A stretch of 64,000 bases of DNA, from positions 22,156 to 86,155 of the forward strand of contig NZ_FNDE01000012.1 in NCBI RefSeq assembly GCF_900099925.1, given 5' to 3'. Below the pieces are notes generated by a model. It was not told the origin of the DNA. It searched no databases and was given only the letters and a program-made list of their open reading frames with translations. The stretch comes from Aneurinibacillus thermoaerophilus. GTDB lineage: Bacteria; Bacillota; Bacilli; Aneurinibacillales; Aneurinibacillaceae. Positions 19,177-29,545 of the stretch are shown piece after piece. Both the position numbers and the translations under genes were made by a program. The first letter of the stretch is position 1, and each line of letters begins with the position of its first letter.

Positions 19177-20177
19177 TGTTCGATTCCCAAAGCGAACTCA
19201 TGCATCTTCGGCAAAAGCCGGAGATGCTTCTTCCATGCTAGGACTTGTTGTTGTTCCATTTGCTCTCGCCGTTCCTTTGAAGCGCGCACATATTTGCGCG
19301 CAAGTTCCATCAGCCGCTCCGGATACATAAGATAACACGCTAGAAGTCTTCGCTCTCCCTTCGTAAGACATCTCTCCGATTCGTAGGCGTACAGCCACTC
19401 CCTCCCCTTTCCTTTCCGCCATTCCCAAGCAGGTCCATAACGGCGGAAAAATAGCGTTACATCCCGCACCGGCGTATCGAAATTAGCACGCTCAAAATTG
19501 ATAAAATAGATCTGTCGCCCGGCTCCGACAAGAATATTCCTGCTATGGACGCGTCCGTGACACAGGGCGCGGGATAAATGTAAAACATCGCTACTCACGG
19601 CCACCTTCTCCAGTTCCTGTATGCCCCACTCGGCAAATTGCCGAACCTGCTCCGCGCTATTTCTTACTGCTCTTTCAAACGCGGAAGCAGTCTTTCTTTT
19701 TCCTCCGGCTTCTGCTATCTCTTCGATTCTCGCGATTCCTTCTTCCCATCGCTGCCGAACTTGTCTAAGCGAAACCGGAGCATATCCCCGCCATTGTTCC
19801 CCGGCCTCCGCACTTATTTTATGAATGCGTGCCATCTCTTTTAATACTTTTATATCCCAATCCGGCAAATCTTTGATCATAGCTATCTGTTCAATCCAGG
19901 GAAGCAGCAAATACGTTCCTTCATACGTAACCACGCAGGGCTCTCCGTATTTCGTAAGACAAAAAGGAATCACGCTTCGCACACCGCGCGCCGAAAGATA
20001 GCGAAGCCAAGAAGCGACAAAGTTCAGCTGCAATGGGTGTTCATGCGTTACCTCAAGCCAAAAACTCCCGCAGTCTGTTTCCGCTTTCCAGCGGTTTTGC
20101 CCCTCCTGGACAAGATTATGCAGGCGTAAATCATATTCATGTAATACATGCTTTGTCCGCTGCTCTATGTTTTCCAT
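19170..20177 (-). CDS. CotS-family spore coat protein (kinase-like fold)
   Basis: 335 residues from ATG 20177, which overlaps the stop of the upstream gene (TGATG) with GGGGAGGG nine bases before. The CotS/YsxE/YutH group has an aminoglycoside-phosphotransferase-like fold; here the catalytic-loop-like LCHGRVHSRNILVG and a following NFERANFDTP are visible, with N and F where kinases have D and D, so activity is doubtful. Probably an inner-coat protein made in the mother cell. It is the second of two adjacent paralogues downstream of spoVID, where B. subtilis has only ysxE. Confidence 0.8.
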   Translation of the reverse strand: MENIEQRTKHVLHEYDLRLHNLVQEGQNRWKAETDCGSFWLEVTHEHPLQLNFVASWLRYLSARGVRSVIPFCLTKYGEPCVVTYEGTYLLLPWIEQIAMIKDLPDWDIKVLKEMARIHKISAEAGEQWRGYAPVSLRQVRQRWEEGIARIEEIAEAGGKRKTASAFERAVRNSAEQVRQFAEWGIQELEKVAVSSDVLHLSRALCHGRVHSRNILVGAGRQIYFINFERANFDTPVRDVTLFFRRYGPAWEWRKGKGREWLYAYESERCLTKGERRLLACYLMYPERLMELARKYVRASKERREQMEQQQVLAWKKHLRLLPKMHEFALGIEQN

Positions 20178-21163
20178 CAGTCGCTTCCCTCCCCGCATAA
20201 CCCGTGCATTTCCATTACACATGCAAGCAATTGTTCCCTTTGATATTGCAGCCGAAAGCCGGTAGCAATGCTTTCTTGTTCATCTTTCAGGGAGGTTGCG
20301 CTTTTTATTCGCAATAAAACAGGTAATGGATAAGCCAGCAGTGAAAGCAAATAATTTCTTTCTTCTACTGTCAACCTACGCTCATCCGCGTATGCGGAAA
20401 GAAACGCCTGCACACCGTCCGCCCCGCCTGCACGCCAGATTTGCTCAAGCAATGAAAGCGTATCTTCATGTCGCCGCGCAAGCACGGGTGCATGCAGTCC
20501 GGTAATGTACCATACTCCTTCCCAGCGCACAAGAGAAGCCAGCTCCATATACGCAAACGAAAGCGGGGTTGCATCATGTTCCACCCCGCTTGCTACGTAT
20601 AATGCCTCCGCCATCCTCACCCTTTCCACTGTGCGGGAGAGATTGTAAAATAGCCATTTTTCCTCAGCGCTTTTCCTGTTATAAAGATTTTGCATTATAG
20701 TATCCAGATAACGATAACTATTCCTTAAGGCTGCTTCAGTAAGTATTCCTTTTGTGCAATAGCGTCCGGGAACGATCCTGATTTTGTAGTCAGAGCAGGC
20801 ATGAATACGGGCAAGAAGCATACCAAGCACAGAATATCCTTCCATCTGCCAGAACGGATGCCTTACCCACGAATCGTCCTTTTCCCAGTAATCGGACAAC
20901 GCATAGCAACCAGTATCATCAGAAATCCAATGCGTGCCGCTCCTTGTCGCTATATAACGTTCCACATACCGGAATCCACTGGCAGCCAAACACTCGCGCC
21001 AATGATGCGACCAACGTAGCAAGTTTTCATCTGTGCAATAAGTGATACGCTTTTTGCCTCTGTCGGATAGCACATACCAATCGTTCTTTTCCTGCTTCAC
21101 TTCAATAACAGCAAAAGGGTATTCTTCCAGATGACTGCGTAATGTCTCATGTTGCAGTTTCAT
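20177..21163 (-). CDS. ysxE: YsxE-like spore coat protein (CotS family)
   Basis: 328 residues, a usual length for YsxE. Same kinase-like fold as its downstream neighbour but with little motif conservation: the catalytic loop region is degenerate (DATPLSFAYMEL) and lacks the HGD motif. Position directly after spoVID matches B. subtilis, where YsxE is a coat protein depending on SafA and SpoVID. Starts 18 bases past the spoVID stop and overlaps the next gene by one base, so the three form one sporulation unit. Confidence 0.8.
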   Translation of the reverse strand: MKLQHETLRSHLEEYPFAVIEVKQEKNDWYVLSDRGKKRITYCTDENLLRWSHHWRECLAASGFRYVERYIATRSGTHWISDDTGCYALSDYWEKDDSWVRHPFWQMEGYSVLGMLLARIHACSDYKIRIVPGRYCTKGILTEAALRNSYRYLDTIMQNLYNRKSAEEKWLFYNLSRTVERVRMAEALYVASGVEHDATPLSFAYMELASLVRWEGVWYITGLHAPVLARRHEDTLSLLEQIWRAGGADGVQAFLSAYADERRLTVEERNYLLSLLAYPLPVLLRIKSATSLKDEQESIATGFRLQYQREQLLACVMEMHGLCGEGSD

Positions 21164-21181
21164 CTTTCTCCCCCTCTGCCG

Positions 21182-22852
21182 CTAAGCTTTAACAGGAATG
21201 TAAAGAACTTGCCCTTTCGCTACGGTTGCGCTTGAATGCAATCCGTTCGCTTGAGCGATATCTATCACACTTACATTGTATTTTTCCGCAATCTCCTCTA
21301 ACGTTTCATCCTGTTGTGCAATGCACATTTTTAAACGAGTAAACTTCTCTTCCTTTTGCTTCATGAACGACATCAAATAAAACGCGCTGCCTTTTTTGTC
21401 CTCTTCTAGTGTTTCTTCTTCTTCCCCTGGCGCTTCTTCTTCGTCCCTTACTTCTTCAACCGCTTCTTCCTCTTCGGCACTTCTCTCTATTGCTTCATTT
21501 TCTCCACGCTGTCCATAAGAAGACAAAAATGGCGTCGTAACGGTAACCGGGTCACGTTTTGTACCTTTCAACGTAATGGATACTTTTGCTTCTTCTCTTT
21601 CTTCGGCGCGGTTCTCTTTTTCTTCATTACATTCGTCGTGCGCCTTGCTTTGAACATCGGGCACAGTCACGGATGCAGACTCTTCGGTAAGCTCTGCCTC
21701 TGTTTCTGTACTTTGTACATCCGTTTCTTGTTGTTTCGTTTCCGGCGTGTGTGACCTTGCTTCTTCTTCCGTTCCATTCGCTTGTATAGTCTTTTCTACC
21801 GCCTCTGCCTGAACCGACTGTTCTTCCGTTTTCGCCGCCCCTGCCTGAACCGGCTGTTCTTCTGCTTTCACCGCCTCTGCCTGAACCGGCTGTTCTTCCG
21901 CTTTCACCGCCTCTGCCTGAATCGGCTGTTCTTCCGCTTTCACCGCCTCTGCCTGAACCGGCTGTTCTTCCGCTTTCACCGCCTCTGCCTGAACCGGCTG
22001 CTCTTCCGCTTTCACCGCCTCTGCCTGAACCGGCTGTTCTTTCATCATCTTGGCTTCGACTGATGGTTCAGTTATCTCCTCGTCTTTTCTTCCTTCTTCC
22101 ATCTTTACTGATTGGATAGTCGGTTGGGGAGGAGCCGCGGCATCTGTTTCCTGTACAACATCATCTTCCTTATCCGTTTCTGCTATAGCTTGTTCTTCTT
22201 TTGGAATGAATATCGCAGGGGTGGCCTCAGATTGCGTGGAATCTTCTTCTCCTTTGTCATCAGCTGGACGGGATGATGCCTCGCTTTCTTGCGTCTCTTC
22301 GGCTTCTTGATGGGAAGCAACATACTCAAATTTCGTTTGCAACAGTTTTGTTTCTTCAGTGGCAGAGCTTGCGAAACCTGCGTTTTTTACCCCGTTCAAT
22401 GCCAATTCGGCGATAATAGATAATTTGCGTGTGGATTGGATTTCATAGTCAAAGGACAAAATCGAAGCATACATTTGCTCTATGTCTTCGATTTTGCTGC
22501 GCGCAATGCAAATGTGAACCGGAATTTTTTCTATAAATGTGGTTCGTTCACTCTCCTCTTCAAAATCGTCCGGGTTCATAGCAAATGGATTAAATACAAC
22601 AGAATCCACGTAACCAGTTACAGGCATTTCCTTTTCATTCGATGGAATATCTGGAAATTTGGGCGGTTTTCCGACATATTTCCCTTCTAATTTCAGATAA
22701 CCTGAAACGATAACCTCATCCACCGTTTCCTGAATTTGAATGTGAGGTGTCAATTCTATCTCATCAATTTGTTCAATTTCACTCTGATCAGGAGAAATAA
22801 AAACCGAATGTTGCACCGGAAACGTCAAAATGGCGGCTCGATTGTTTTGCAT
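21182..22852 (-). CDS. spoVID: Spore coat morphogenetic protein SpoVID with LysM domain
   Basis: 556 residues. An N-terminal beta-rich domain (about 1-165) matches the SpoVID region needed for coat encasement. A long, very acidic middle part (about 170-495) holds seven 12-residue repeats (AVKAEEQPVQAE and variants, about 270-350). A C-terminal LysM domain (about 510-556, DETLEEIAEKYNVSV) closes the protein. SpoVID drives coat layers round the forespore together with SpoIVA and SafA. Next to ysxE and hemL as in B. subtilis. The repeats are low complexity and probably vary in number between strains. Confidence 0.9.
   Translation of the reverse strand: MQNNRAAILTFPVQHSVFISPDQSEIEQIDEIELTPHIQIQETVDEVIVSGYLKLEGKYVGKPPKFPDIPSNEKEMPVTGYVDSVVFNPFAMNPDDFEEESERTTFIEKIPVHICIARSKIEDIEQMYASILSFDYEIQSTRKLSIIAELALNGVKNAGFASSATEETKLLQTKFEYVASHQEAEETQESEASSRPADDKGEEDSTQSEATPAIFIPKEEQAIAETDKEDDVVQETDAAAPPQPTIQSVKMEEGRKDEEITEPSVEAKMMKEQPVQAEAVKAEEQPVQAEAVKAEEQPVQAEAVKAEEQPIQAEAVKAEEQPVQAEAVKAEEQPVQAGAAKTEEQSVQAEAVEKTIQANGTEEEARSHTPETKQQETDVQSTETEAELTEESASVTVPDVQSKAHDECNEEKENRAEEREEAKVSITLKGTKRDPVTVTTPFLSSYGQRGENEAIERSAEEEEAVEEVRDEEEAPGEEEETLEEDKKGSAFYLMSFMKQKEEKFTRLKMCIAQQDETLEEIAEKYNVSVIDIAQANGLHSSATVAKGQVLYIPVKA
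21805..22044. repeat. Seven tandem 36-bp repeats inside spoVID
   Basis: Units start at 21805, 21841, 21877, 21913, 21949, 21985 and 22021, each opening CTGCCTGAACCG or CTGCCTGAATCG on the plus strand. The four central units are nearly identical; both ends have drifted. The period is a whole number of codons, so changes in copy number keep the frame. Confidence 0.95.
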
Positions 22853-23000
22853 GTTGATGAAATCCTCCCTCCTCTAAATTGCTTTCCTTAAAATATATAG
22901 AAAAAAAAAGAGGGATATGCTCATTTCCTACGGAAACTTTTACACGACAAAATACTGTTTTCGCACAGCATCATAAAACGAAAGAAAGCCATAAACATAT

Positions 23001-23037
23001 AAAAAAATACCCGAAACCGAAAAGGTCTCAGGTATTT
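23001..23037 (-). terminator. Terminator of the hem operon
   Basis: Stem AAATACC...GGTATTT extended by GAGACC/GGTTTC pairing, with seven T on the minus strand, just past the hemL stop. Confidence 0.85.
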
Positions 23038-23048
23038 AGCACATCGAA

Positions 23049-24338
23049 TTATAGTTGCTTCAACGCATTGTAGTTCGCTGCAATCGTCCGTTCAATATCT
23101 TCGTCCGTGTGGGCCGTAGATACAAACATCCCTTCAAACTGTGACGGCGGTAGCGAAATGCCTTCTTCTAGCATCAGACGGAAGTATTTGGCGAAACGAT
23201 CCAGGTCAGACGTTTTTGCCGTTTCATAGTTGATTACTTTCTGATCGGTAAAGAAGACGCCTATCATAGAGCCAACGCGGTTGATATGGATTGGAATACC
23301 CAGTTCTTTCGCGTTAGCGGCAATGCCTTCTTCCAGACGGGCGCTCTTACGTTCTAACTCTTCATACACACCTGGCTTGCTGAGTTCTTTCAATGTCGCG
23401 TAACCGGCTGCCATTGCCAACGGATTTCCCGACAATGTACCTGCCTGATACACGGGACCATCCGGTGCAATTTGGCGCATGATTTCTTCCTTGCCGCCGT
23501 ACGCACCGACCGGAAGACCCCCGCCGATTACTTTTCCCATCGTCGTTAAGTCAGGCGTAATGCCGAAACGACCCTGGCCGCAGTTGTACGCCACGCGGAA
23601 TCCGGTCATAACCTCATCAAAAATTAATATCGTTCCATATTCTTTTGTCAGTTTACGCAGCCCCTCCAAAAAGCCCGGCAGCGCCGGAACGACACCCATG
23701 TTGCCCGCTACTGGCTCGACGATAACAGCCGCCAATTCATGTCCAAAACGCTCAAATGCTAATTTTACGCTTTCCAAATCATTATACGGCACCGTAATGG
23801 TGTTGGCTGCCAGGGAAGCAGGTACACCCGGACTGTCCGGTAATCCTAGCGTTGCTACACCGGAACCGGCTTTGATAAGCAAACTGTCGCCATGTCCATG
23901 ATAACATCCTTCAAACTTCATAATTTTATCACGCTTCGTGTACCCGCGCGCCAAGCGAAGCGCGCTCATCGTCGCTTCTGTTCCAGAATTAACCATACGC
24001 ACAACTTCCACGGAGGGCACGATTTCGCATACAAGCTTGGCCATCTCCGTCTCAAGCACAGTCGGTGCACCGAAACTTGTGCCTTTTTCCAGCGTTTCTT
24101 TGAGTGCTTCCTGCACTGCTGGATGGCAATGCCCCAGAATCAATGGACCCCAAGAACATACATAGTCAATGTATTCATTTCCATCCACATCATAAATTTT
24201 TGAACCGACACCACGCTCCATATACACCGGGTTCATGCCAACCGATTTGAAAGCGCGTACAGGGCTATTTACTCCGCCCGGCATATATTTTTTTGCTTCG
24301 GCGAAACTTTCGATTGATTTGTTGTACACTTTATGCAT
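23049..24338 (-). CDS. hemL: Glutamate-1-semialdehyde 2,1-aminomutase
   Basis: 429 residues from ATG 24338 (GGGGGG seven bases before); an ATG two codons upstream is too close to that site. A PLP enzyme turning glutamate-1-semialdehyde into 5-aminolevulinate. Visible: [11 protein letters not shown] at the start, [24 protein letters not shown] and the PLP lysine in MGKVIGGG. Usual length. Last gene of hemAXCDBL, followed by a terminator. Confidence 0.97.
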   Translation of the reverse strand: MHKVYNKSIESFAEAKKYMPGGVNSPVRAFKSVGMNPVYMERGVGSKIYDVDGNEYIDYVCSWGPLILGHCHPAVQEALKETLEKGTSFGAPTVLETEMAKLVCEIVPSVEVVRMVNSGTEATMSALRLARGYTKRDKIMKFEGCYHGHGDSLLIKAGSGVATLGLPDSPGVPASLAANTITVPYNDLESVKLAFERFGHELAAVIVEPVAGNMGVVPALPGFLEGLRKLTKEYGTILIFDEVMTGFRVAYNCGQGRFGITPDLTTMGKVIGGGLPVGAYGGKEEIMRQIAPDGPVYQAGTLSGNPLAMAAGYATLKELSKPGVYEELERKSARLEEGIAANAKELGIPIHINRVGSMIGVFFTDQKVINYETAKTSDLDRFAKYFRLMLEEGISLPPSQFEGMFVSTAHTDEDIERTIAANYNALKQL

Positions 24339-24356
24339 TGTCATGCCCCCCTGTTA

Positions 24357-25343
24357 TTATTTATCTATTTCCTTCAACCAGCGGGCCGCATCTTTCGCTG
24401 AATACGTTAAAATCATATCAGCACCAGCACGCTTCAGTCCGGTGAGCAGTTCAAGCGTAATAGCCTTCTCATCAACCCAGCCTCGCAAAGCCGCCGCTTT
24501 AATCATAGAATACTCACCGCTTACATTGTAAGCTGCCACAGGAAGGTCAAAGCTGTCTTTTACTTCACGGATAATATCCATGTAAGCCATCGCCGGTTTC
24601 ACCATTAGCATATCCGCTCCTTCTGCCACGTCGGAAGCCGCCTCACGCAGCGCTTCGCGACGGTTGGCCGGATCCATCTGGTACGTTTTACGATCGCCGA
24701 ACTGCGGCGCGGAATGTGCGGCATCACGAAACGGTCCATAGAATTGGGAAGCATATTTGACGGCATACGACATAATCGGCGTATTGATAAAACCAGCTTC
24801 ATCAAGTCCTTGCCGAATTGCTGCAACAAACCCGTCCATCATATTGGAAGGCGCGATCATATCAGCGCCAGCCGCCGCCTGGGAAACCGCCGTTTTTACA
24901 AGCAATTCCAAACTCGGGTCGTTATCCACATAACCATCGCGCACCACACCGCAATGGCCATGTTCAGTGTACTGACACAGGCAAGTGTCGGCCATCGTCA
25001 CAAGTTGCGGTGCCCACTGTTTAATTTTTCGAATCGCCTGCTGCACGATACCATTTTCCGCATAAGCCTCTGACCCGCATTCATCTTTATGGTTCGGCAC
25101 ACCAAATACTATCACCGACTGAATTCCCAGCTCCACCACTTCAGCAACTTCTTCTTCAAGGCGGTCTAAGGAATAATGGAACACGCCCGGCATGGAAGAG
25201 ATCTCATGTTTTATATTATCGCCTTCCACAACAAATAACGGATAAATAAAGTCATTCGTATGCAAATACGTCTCGCGGACAAGATTCCTCATCGCGGCTG
25301 TTGTACGCAGACGGCGATGGCGTTGAAAATGTAAAGACATCAT
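24357..25343 (-). CDS. hemB: Delta-aminolevulinic acid dehydratase (porphobilinogen synthase)
   Basis: 328 residues. Condenses two 5-aminolevulinates to porphobilinogen. Zinc cysteines in [14 protein letters not shown], the Schiff-base lysines in SYAVKYAS and [17 protein letters not shown] precedes ATG 25343. Twelve bases separate it from hemL. Confidence 0.97.
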   Translation of the reverse strand: MMSLHFQRHRRLRTTAAMRNLVRETYLHTNDFIYPLFVVEGDNIKHEISSMPGVFHYSLDRLEEEVAEVVELGIQSVIVFGVPNHKDECGSEAYAENGIVQQAIRKIKQWAPQLVTMADTCLCQYTEHGHCGVVRDGYVDNDPSLELLVKTAVSQAAAGADMIAPSNMMDGFVAAIRQGLDEAGFINTPIMSYAVKYASQFYGPFRDAAHSAPQFGDRKTYQMDPANRREALREAASDVAEGADMLMVKPAMAYMDIIREVKDSFDLPVAAYNVSGEYSMIKAAALRGWVDEKAITLELLTGLKRAGADMILTYSAKDAARWLKEIDK

Positions 25344-25359
25344 TCCATCCTCCTTCGGG

Positions 25360-26142
25360 TTACCACCCGGTATAATTCAAAATGGCCCGCAGCAGACCGT
25401 CAATGCTGTATTCGTCGCCCATCACATGGACAGAAAGTCCGGCATCCTGCACCGCCTTCGCAGTAACAGGACCGATAACTCCGATATGTACTCCCGCCAG
25501 ATACTCCTGCCTCTCTTGTTCGCTAAAACCAGCTAAAAAATGGCGTACCGTAGACGGACTGGTGAACGTGACCATGTCGACTTTCTTCTGCTTTAATTGC
25601 CTCTTCATTTGAGCAATATTTTCCTCTGCCCTTACCGTATCATAAGCGGGCGCATCTGTCACTTCCAATCCAAGCGCCCTAAGTCCTTCCGGAAGTACTT
25701 CACGGCCGATGTTTGCCCGGGGCAGCAGCGCTTTTTGCCCCGGCTCTAGCTTATCCTTCATTATCTCTACCAGATGTTCGGCAGTAAATTTACCGGGAAT
25801 ATGCGGCACGAAAAATCCTCTATCTGCAAGAGCGGCAGCTGTCTTTTTCCCTACGGCGGCAATCTGTCCATTAAAATCGTCCATGCTATACCCGAGTTCC
25901 GCAAGGCGCCGAAAGAAAAAAGCAACCCCATTTACACTGGTGAAAAACAGCCAGTCAAATGAGGGCAGAGCGCGCAAGGCGCGATCAAGCGGAGCAGGAT
26001 CAGAAGGCGGCACAAACCGAATAACCGGACAGGCGATGGCCTCGCCACCCAGCCGCTCGATTTTGCGGATAAACTCTTCCGCTTGTTCCCGTGCTCTCGT
26101 CACGACAATACGCTTGCCTTCAAGTGGACGGACAGCGTTCAT
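25360..26142 (-). CDS. hemD: Uroporphyrinogen-III synthase
   Basis: 260 residues. Cyclises hydroxymethylbilane with inversion of ring D. The family is weakly conserved; the two-lobed HemD pattern shows in [34 protein letters not shown] and [11 protein letters not shown] overlaps the hemC stop (ATGA). Confidence 0.93.
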   Translation of the reverse strand: MNAVRPLEGKRIVVTRAREQAEEFIRKIERLGGEAIACPVIRFVPPSDPAPLDRALRALPSFDWLFFTSVNGVAFFFRRLAELGYSMDDFNGQIAAVGKKTAAALADRGFFVPHIPGKFTAEHLVEIMKDKLEPGQKALLPRANIGREVLPEGLRALGLEVTDAPAYDTVRAEENIAQMKRQLKQKKVDMVTFTSPSTVRHFLAGFSEQERQEYLAGVHIGVIGPVTAKAVQDAGLSVHVMGDEYSIDGLLRAILNYTGW

Positions 26143-27065
26143 GCTTGGTTTTCCTTACTCACTTTTTCCAGAATGGTATCGGCGCCTTTTTCTTTTAACT
26201 TCCTGGCAAGCTGCACCCCAAGCTGCTCAGGATCGGTACCTTTGATACTTTCTTTGAGTACATTCTCTCCATCCGGGTCAGCCACAAGGCCGGTCAGGGA
26301 AATGGCTCCATCCGTAACAATAGCATGAGCGGCAATCGGTACCTGGCAACCGCCTTCCAATGTGCGTAAAAAGGCGCGCTCCGCCCGGACGGCAAGCGCT
26401 GTTTCTTCATGATGAAGCTTACTTAACAATTCCAGCAGTTCTGTGTCGTCTTCGCGGCACTCAATCGCAAGCGCTCCCTGCCCAACTGCGGGCAGACTCA
26501 CTTCAACCGGGAAAAATTCGGTAATTTCCCCGTTCCACTGCATCCGCTCCAGACCAGCTGCCGCCAGAACAATAGCCGAAAAGCTTTCTTCTTTCAGCTT
26601 ACGCATGCGGGTATCAATATTGCCCCGAATCGGTTCAATAACAAGATCCGGACGGAGCGCTTTCAATTGGGCCGCACGCCGGAGGCTGCTTGTTCCTACA
26701 ACGGAACCCGCCGGAAGCTTATCCAGCGGAGTGCCGTGTTCGCTAATGAGCACATCCCGCACGTCTACGCGTTGCGGCACGCAGCCGATAGTAAGACCTT
26801 TCGGCAATACGGCCGGCATATCTTTCATGCTGTGAACCGCCATATCGATCTCTCCATCAAGTAGCGCCTGTTCAATTTCTTTGACAAACAATCCTTTGCC
26901 GCCTACTTTGGACAGGGTCACATCAAGAATACGGTCCCCTTTTGTCACAATTTTTTTAATCTCGAATTCAAAAGGAAGACCAAAGCTTTTTAGCCGGTCA
27001 ACCACCCAGTTTGTCTGTGTTAACGCCAGCGCGCTTTGCCTGGAACCTACAACAATTTTTCTCAT
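26139..27065 (-). CDS. hemC: Porphobilinogen deaminase (hydroxymethylbilane synthase)
   Basis: 308 residues. Polymerises four porphobilinogens. Visible: [13 protein letters not shown] at the start, [11 protein letters not shown], and EGGCQVPI with the cysteine that holds the dipyrromethane cofactor. Overlaps hemD by four bases. Confidence 0.97.
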   Translation of the reverse strand: MRKIVVGSRQSALALTQTNWVVDRLKSFGLPFEFEIKKIVTKGDRILDVTLSKVGGKGLFVKEIEQALLDGEIDMAVHSMKDMPAVLPKGLTIGCVPQRVDVRDVLISEHGTPLDKLPAGSVVGTSSLRRAAQLKALRPDLVIEPIRGNIDTRMRKLKEESFSAIVLAAAGLERMQWNGEITEFFPVEVSLPAVGQGALAIECREDDTELLELLSKLHHEETALAVRAERAFLRTLEGGCQVPIAAHAIVTDGAISLTGLVADPDGENVLKESIKGTDPEQLGVQLARKLKEKGADTILEKVSKENQA

Positions 27066-27082
27066 TATTCATATCTCCCTTC

Positions 27083-27904
27083 CTACAGCCACTGATGAAA
27101 AGATAAGACAGACCCGGAAATGAAATAGTTCAGCAAAATCAGCATAAACGCTCCCGCATTCCATAACGCCAGCTTGCGACCCATCCAGCCGTAAGTCACG
27201 CGCTGATACAAATAAAGGGAATAAGCGATAAACACAGCAACGGATACGAGCACTTTAGGGTCAAGCCAAATGCTAGCATTCACTTTTAGATGAGCCCAAA
27301 TCGCTCCCAAAATTAGCGCCAGAAGTAAAAGCGGAACCCCTATCATGTTCAGTCGATATGAATACAAATCAAGAAGTCCAAGTCCTGGTAGCCTTTGCAA
27401 CCATTTATTCCACATTTTTTGCTTCAGCATCCTGTCCTCGACAAGATACATAAGCGAAAAAATAAACGAAAGCGAGAACGCCCCGTATGAGACGAGCGCT
27501 AGACTGATGTGAATGAAGAGCAGTTCCGATGTAAGGCGCTCAGCCACCATCGGCGACGCTTCTTTGTTGGCAAAGAAGTTGAGCGCCAGCACGGAAAATC
27601 CGAGAACATTCGTGAAGAATACCAGCAGATCCACCCTAAACAAATAATTGATGACAAGGGAGAAAGTGACCAATATCCATGAATAAAAAAAGAGCGTTTC
27701 AAATAGTGTGAGTACCGGGAAATACTCTTTCTCAACCATGCTAAGGACAAAAAAGACGCTTTGCAGCGCCCAAACAATAGCAAGCAGCCAGAAGGCGATA
27801 CGATTTACCTTCCGGCTGCGGTTTAGAAAATCAGCAAAATACAGCAGGATGCTGCAAGCATAAATATAGATAATGACATCATAAATTAAGCTTTCATGAA
27901 ACAA
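27083..27904 (-). CDS. hemX: HemX, CcsA-like membrane protein of the haem operon
   Basis: 273 residues, about eight membrane helices, cytochrome c assembly (CcsA/ResC-like) fold. In B. subtilis HemX lowers HemA level. Here it sits between hemA and hemC as in that species. The start is TTG 27904, with AGGAG about ten bases upstream; no in-frame ATG is better placed. Confidence 0.88.
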   Translation of the reverse strand: MFHESLIYDVIIYIYACSILLYFADFLNRSRKVNRIAFWLLAIVWALQSVFFVLSMVEKEYFPVLTLFETLFFYSWILVTFSLVINYLFRVDLLVFFTNVLGFSVLALNFFANKEASPMVAERLTSELLFIHISLALVSYGAFSLSFIFSLMYLVEDRMLKQKMWNKWLQRLPGLGLLDLYSYRLNMIGVPLLLLALILGAIWAHLKVNASIWLDPKVLVSVAVFIAYSLYLYQRVTYGWMGRKLALWNAGAFMLILLNYFISGSVLSFHQWL

Positions 27905-27934
27905 TGGACATAACTCCTCTCCTCAGGAGCAAAA

Positions 27935-29284
27935 CTAGAAAGCTTGCTGCGCTCTGCGTTGTCGAAGCGGAATGTACGATTCTTCTGTTTCTTCCTCCGC
28001 TTGTGTCATCTCTTCAAACAAACCTTCAAGAGCAAACAGCTTCACAAACATATTCAACGCCTCATCCGCCCCCGGCTGTCCTGCCATTTCCTTGAGACGG
28101 ACGATCGGGTCGTGCATGATTTGGTTAATCAGACTACGGGTCTGCTTATTGATCATCCGAATTTCTTTCTCGGTTAACTCTGGACATTTGTTCTGAATAT
28201 TACGCAGCGCTTCCTGCTGGTAAGCAAGCAGCTTTTCGCGCAGCGCCCCGATAAGCGGACCCACGCCAAGCGTATTTAGCCATGATTTGAAAGCGAGCCA
28301 TTCCTCGTTGATCATTATGCAAATTTTCTCAGCTTCACGCGCACGCTCACGCAGGTTGGCCGCAACAATTCCTTCCAAATCATCGATATCGTACAGATAA
28401 ACCCCATCCAAATCATTAATCTCCGGATCCAAATCGCGCGGCACAGCAATATCTATCATAAACAGCGGACGGTTACGGCGTTTTCGCATAATCGCTTCCA
28501 CGTTCCGCCTCGTTACCACATAAGCGTCAGCACCCGTCGAACTGATCACAATATCAGCAAGTACAAGCGCCTCGTCCAGCCGTTCCATCGGTAAGGCAAC
28601 CCCGCGAAATTTATCGGCCAGCGCCAGCGCACGCTCGTACGTGCGGTTTACCACAAGCACGCGTGCGGCACCATTTGCATGCAGATGCTTCGCAGTTAAT
28701 TCGCTCATCTTTCCCGCGCCAAGCACAAGAACGGTCTTGTCATTAAAATAACCAAACACTTTTTTGCCCAATTCAATCGCCGCATAGCTCGTCGAGACAG
28801 CATTTTTATTAATGTCCGTCTCCGAATGGGCACGCTTGGCCAATGTAATCGCCTGCTGAAACAGCTTGTTGAACACAATTCCCGTTGCGCCGTTTGTTTG
28901 CGCCAACTGGAATGCATCCTTTACCTGTCCAAGAATTTGTGTCTCACCCAATACCATAGAATCCAAACCACAGGCGACACGAAACAGATGCTGCACAGCG
29001 TCATCATTTTCTTTTATATAAATATGGTCAATAAATTCTTCACGCGGTACACCAAACCATTCAGAAAGGTAATTCTTCATGAAATGGCGTCCCGTATGCA
29101 ACTGGTCAACGACCCCATAAATCTCCGTACGGTTACAGGTGCCAATAATTACACACTCTAATATGCTTTTCGTATTTTTTAGTTTCGTCAGCGCCTTCAG
29201 CCTGTCTTGTTCCGCAAACGCAAACCGCTCGCGGATTTCGACTGGCGCTGTGCGATAATTCAACCCGATTGTTAGAATGTGCAT
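27935..29284 (-). CDS. hemA: Glutamyl-tRNA reductase
   Basis: 449 residues from ATG 29284, with GGGGTG before it; the upstream ATG at 29293 lies in that site. First committed step of haem synthesis: reduces glutamyl-tRNA to glutamate semialdehyde. Visible: GLNYRTAPVEIRE, the nucleophile Cys50 in GTCNRTEIY, the NADPH motif VLGAGKMSELTAKHL, and the C-terminal dimerisation helix. First gene of the hem operon. Confidence 0.97.
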   Translation of the reverse strand: MHILTIGLNYRTAPVEIRERFAFAEQDRLKALTKLKNTKSILECVIIGTCNRTEIYGVVDQLHTGRHFMKNYLSEWFGVPREEFIDHIYIKENDDAVQHLFRVACGLDSMVLGETQILGQVKDAFQLAQTNGATGIVFNKLFQQAITLAKRAHSETDINKNAVSTSYAAIELGKKVFGYFNDKTVLVLGAGKMSELTAKHLHANGAARVLVVNRTYERALALADKFRGVALPMERLDEALVLADIVISSTGADAYVVTRRNVEAIMRKRRNRPLFMIDIAVPRDLDPEINDLDGVYLYDIDDLEGIVAANLRERAREAEKICIMINEEWLAFKSWLNTLGVGPLIGALREKLLAYQQEALRNIQNKCPELTEKEIRMINKQTRSLINQIMHDPIVRLKEMAGQPGADEALNMFVKLFALEGLFEEMTQAEEETEESYIPLRQRRAQQAF

Positions 29285-29476
29285 AATTGACACCCCTACC
29301 TCTTTATATTTCCCGTTCCATCAAATTCATTTATTATTCTGTTCCCTTATCCGTCCGCAATATGCGCCTATTTTCACATGTTATTAATTATATCACTTTC
29401 TTTATCAAAAACTGAATCAAAATGTGAAAAATTTATGGAGACACATTAAATTCCATGCATCATATTCCCAACATTT

Positions 29477-29504
29477 ATTATATCAGAAAAGCGCACACAA
29501 ACAA
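29477..29504 (-). promoter_or_regulatory. Promoter of the hem operon
   Basis: TTGTTT (29504-29499), 16 bases, TATAAT (29482-29477) with a TG extension, on the minus strand. It leaves a leader of about 185 bases. A second extended -10 (TGATATAAT, near 29390-29398) lies closer to the gene. Confidence 0.5.
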
Positions 29505-29540
29505 ACAGGCGTCCCGTGTCAATCTACGGAACACCTGTTT
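29503..29540 (-). terminator. Terminator of the ppx-ppk operon
   Basis: Long stem AAACAGG-T-GTTCCGT / ACGGGAC-G-CCTGTTT on the minus strand followed by GTTTGTG, six bases past the ppk stop. Confidence 0.75.
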
Positions 29541-29545
29541 ATCCA

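Noticed and set aside
21782..22063. Plus-strand frame with repeated RLCLNRLFF units
   Set aside because: Antisense shadow of the spoVID tandem repeats.
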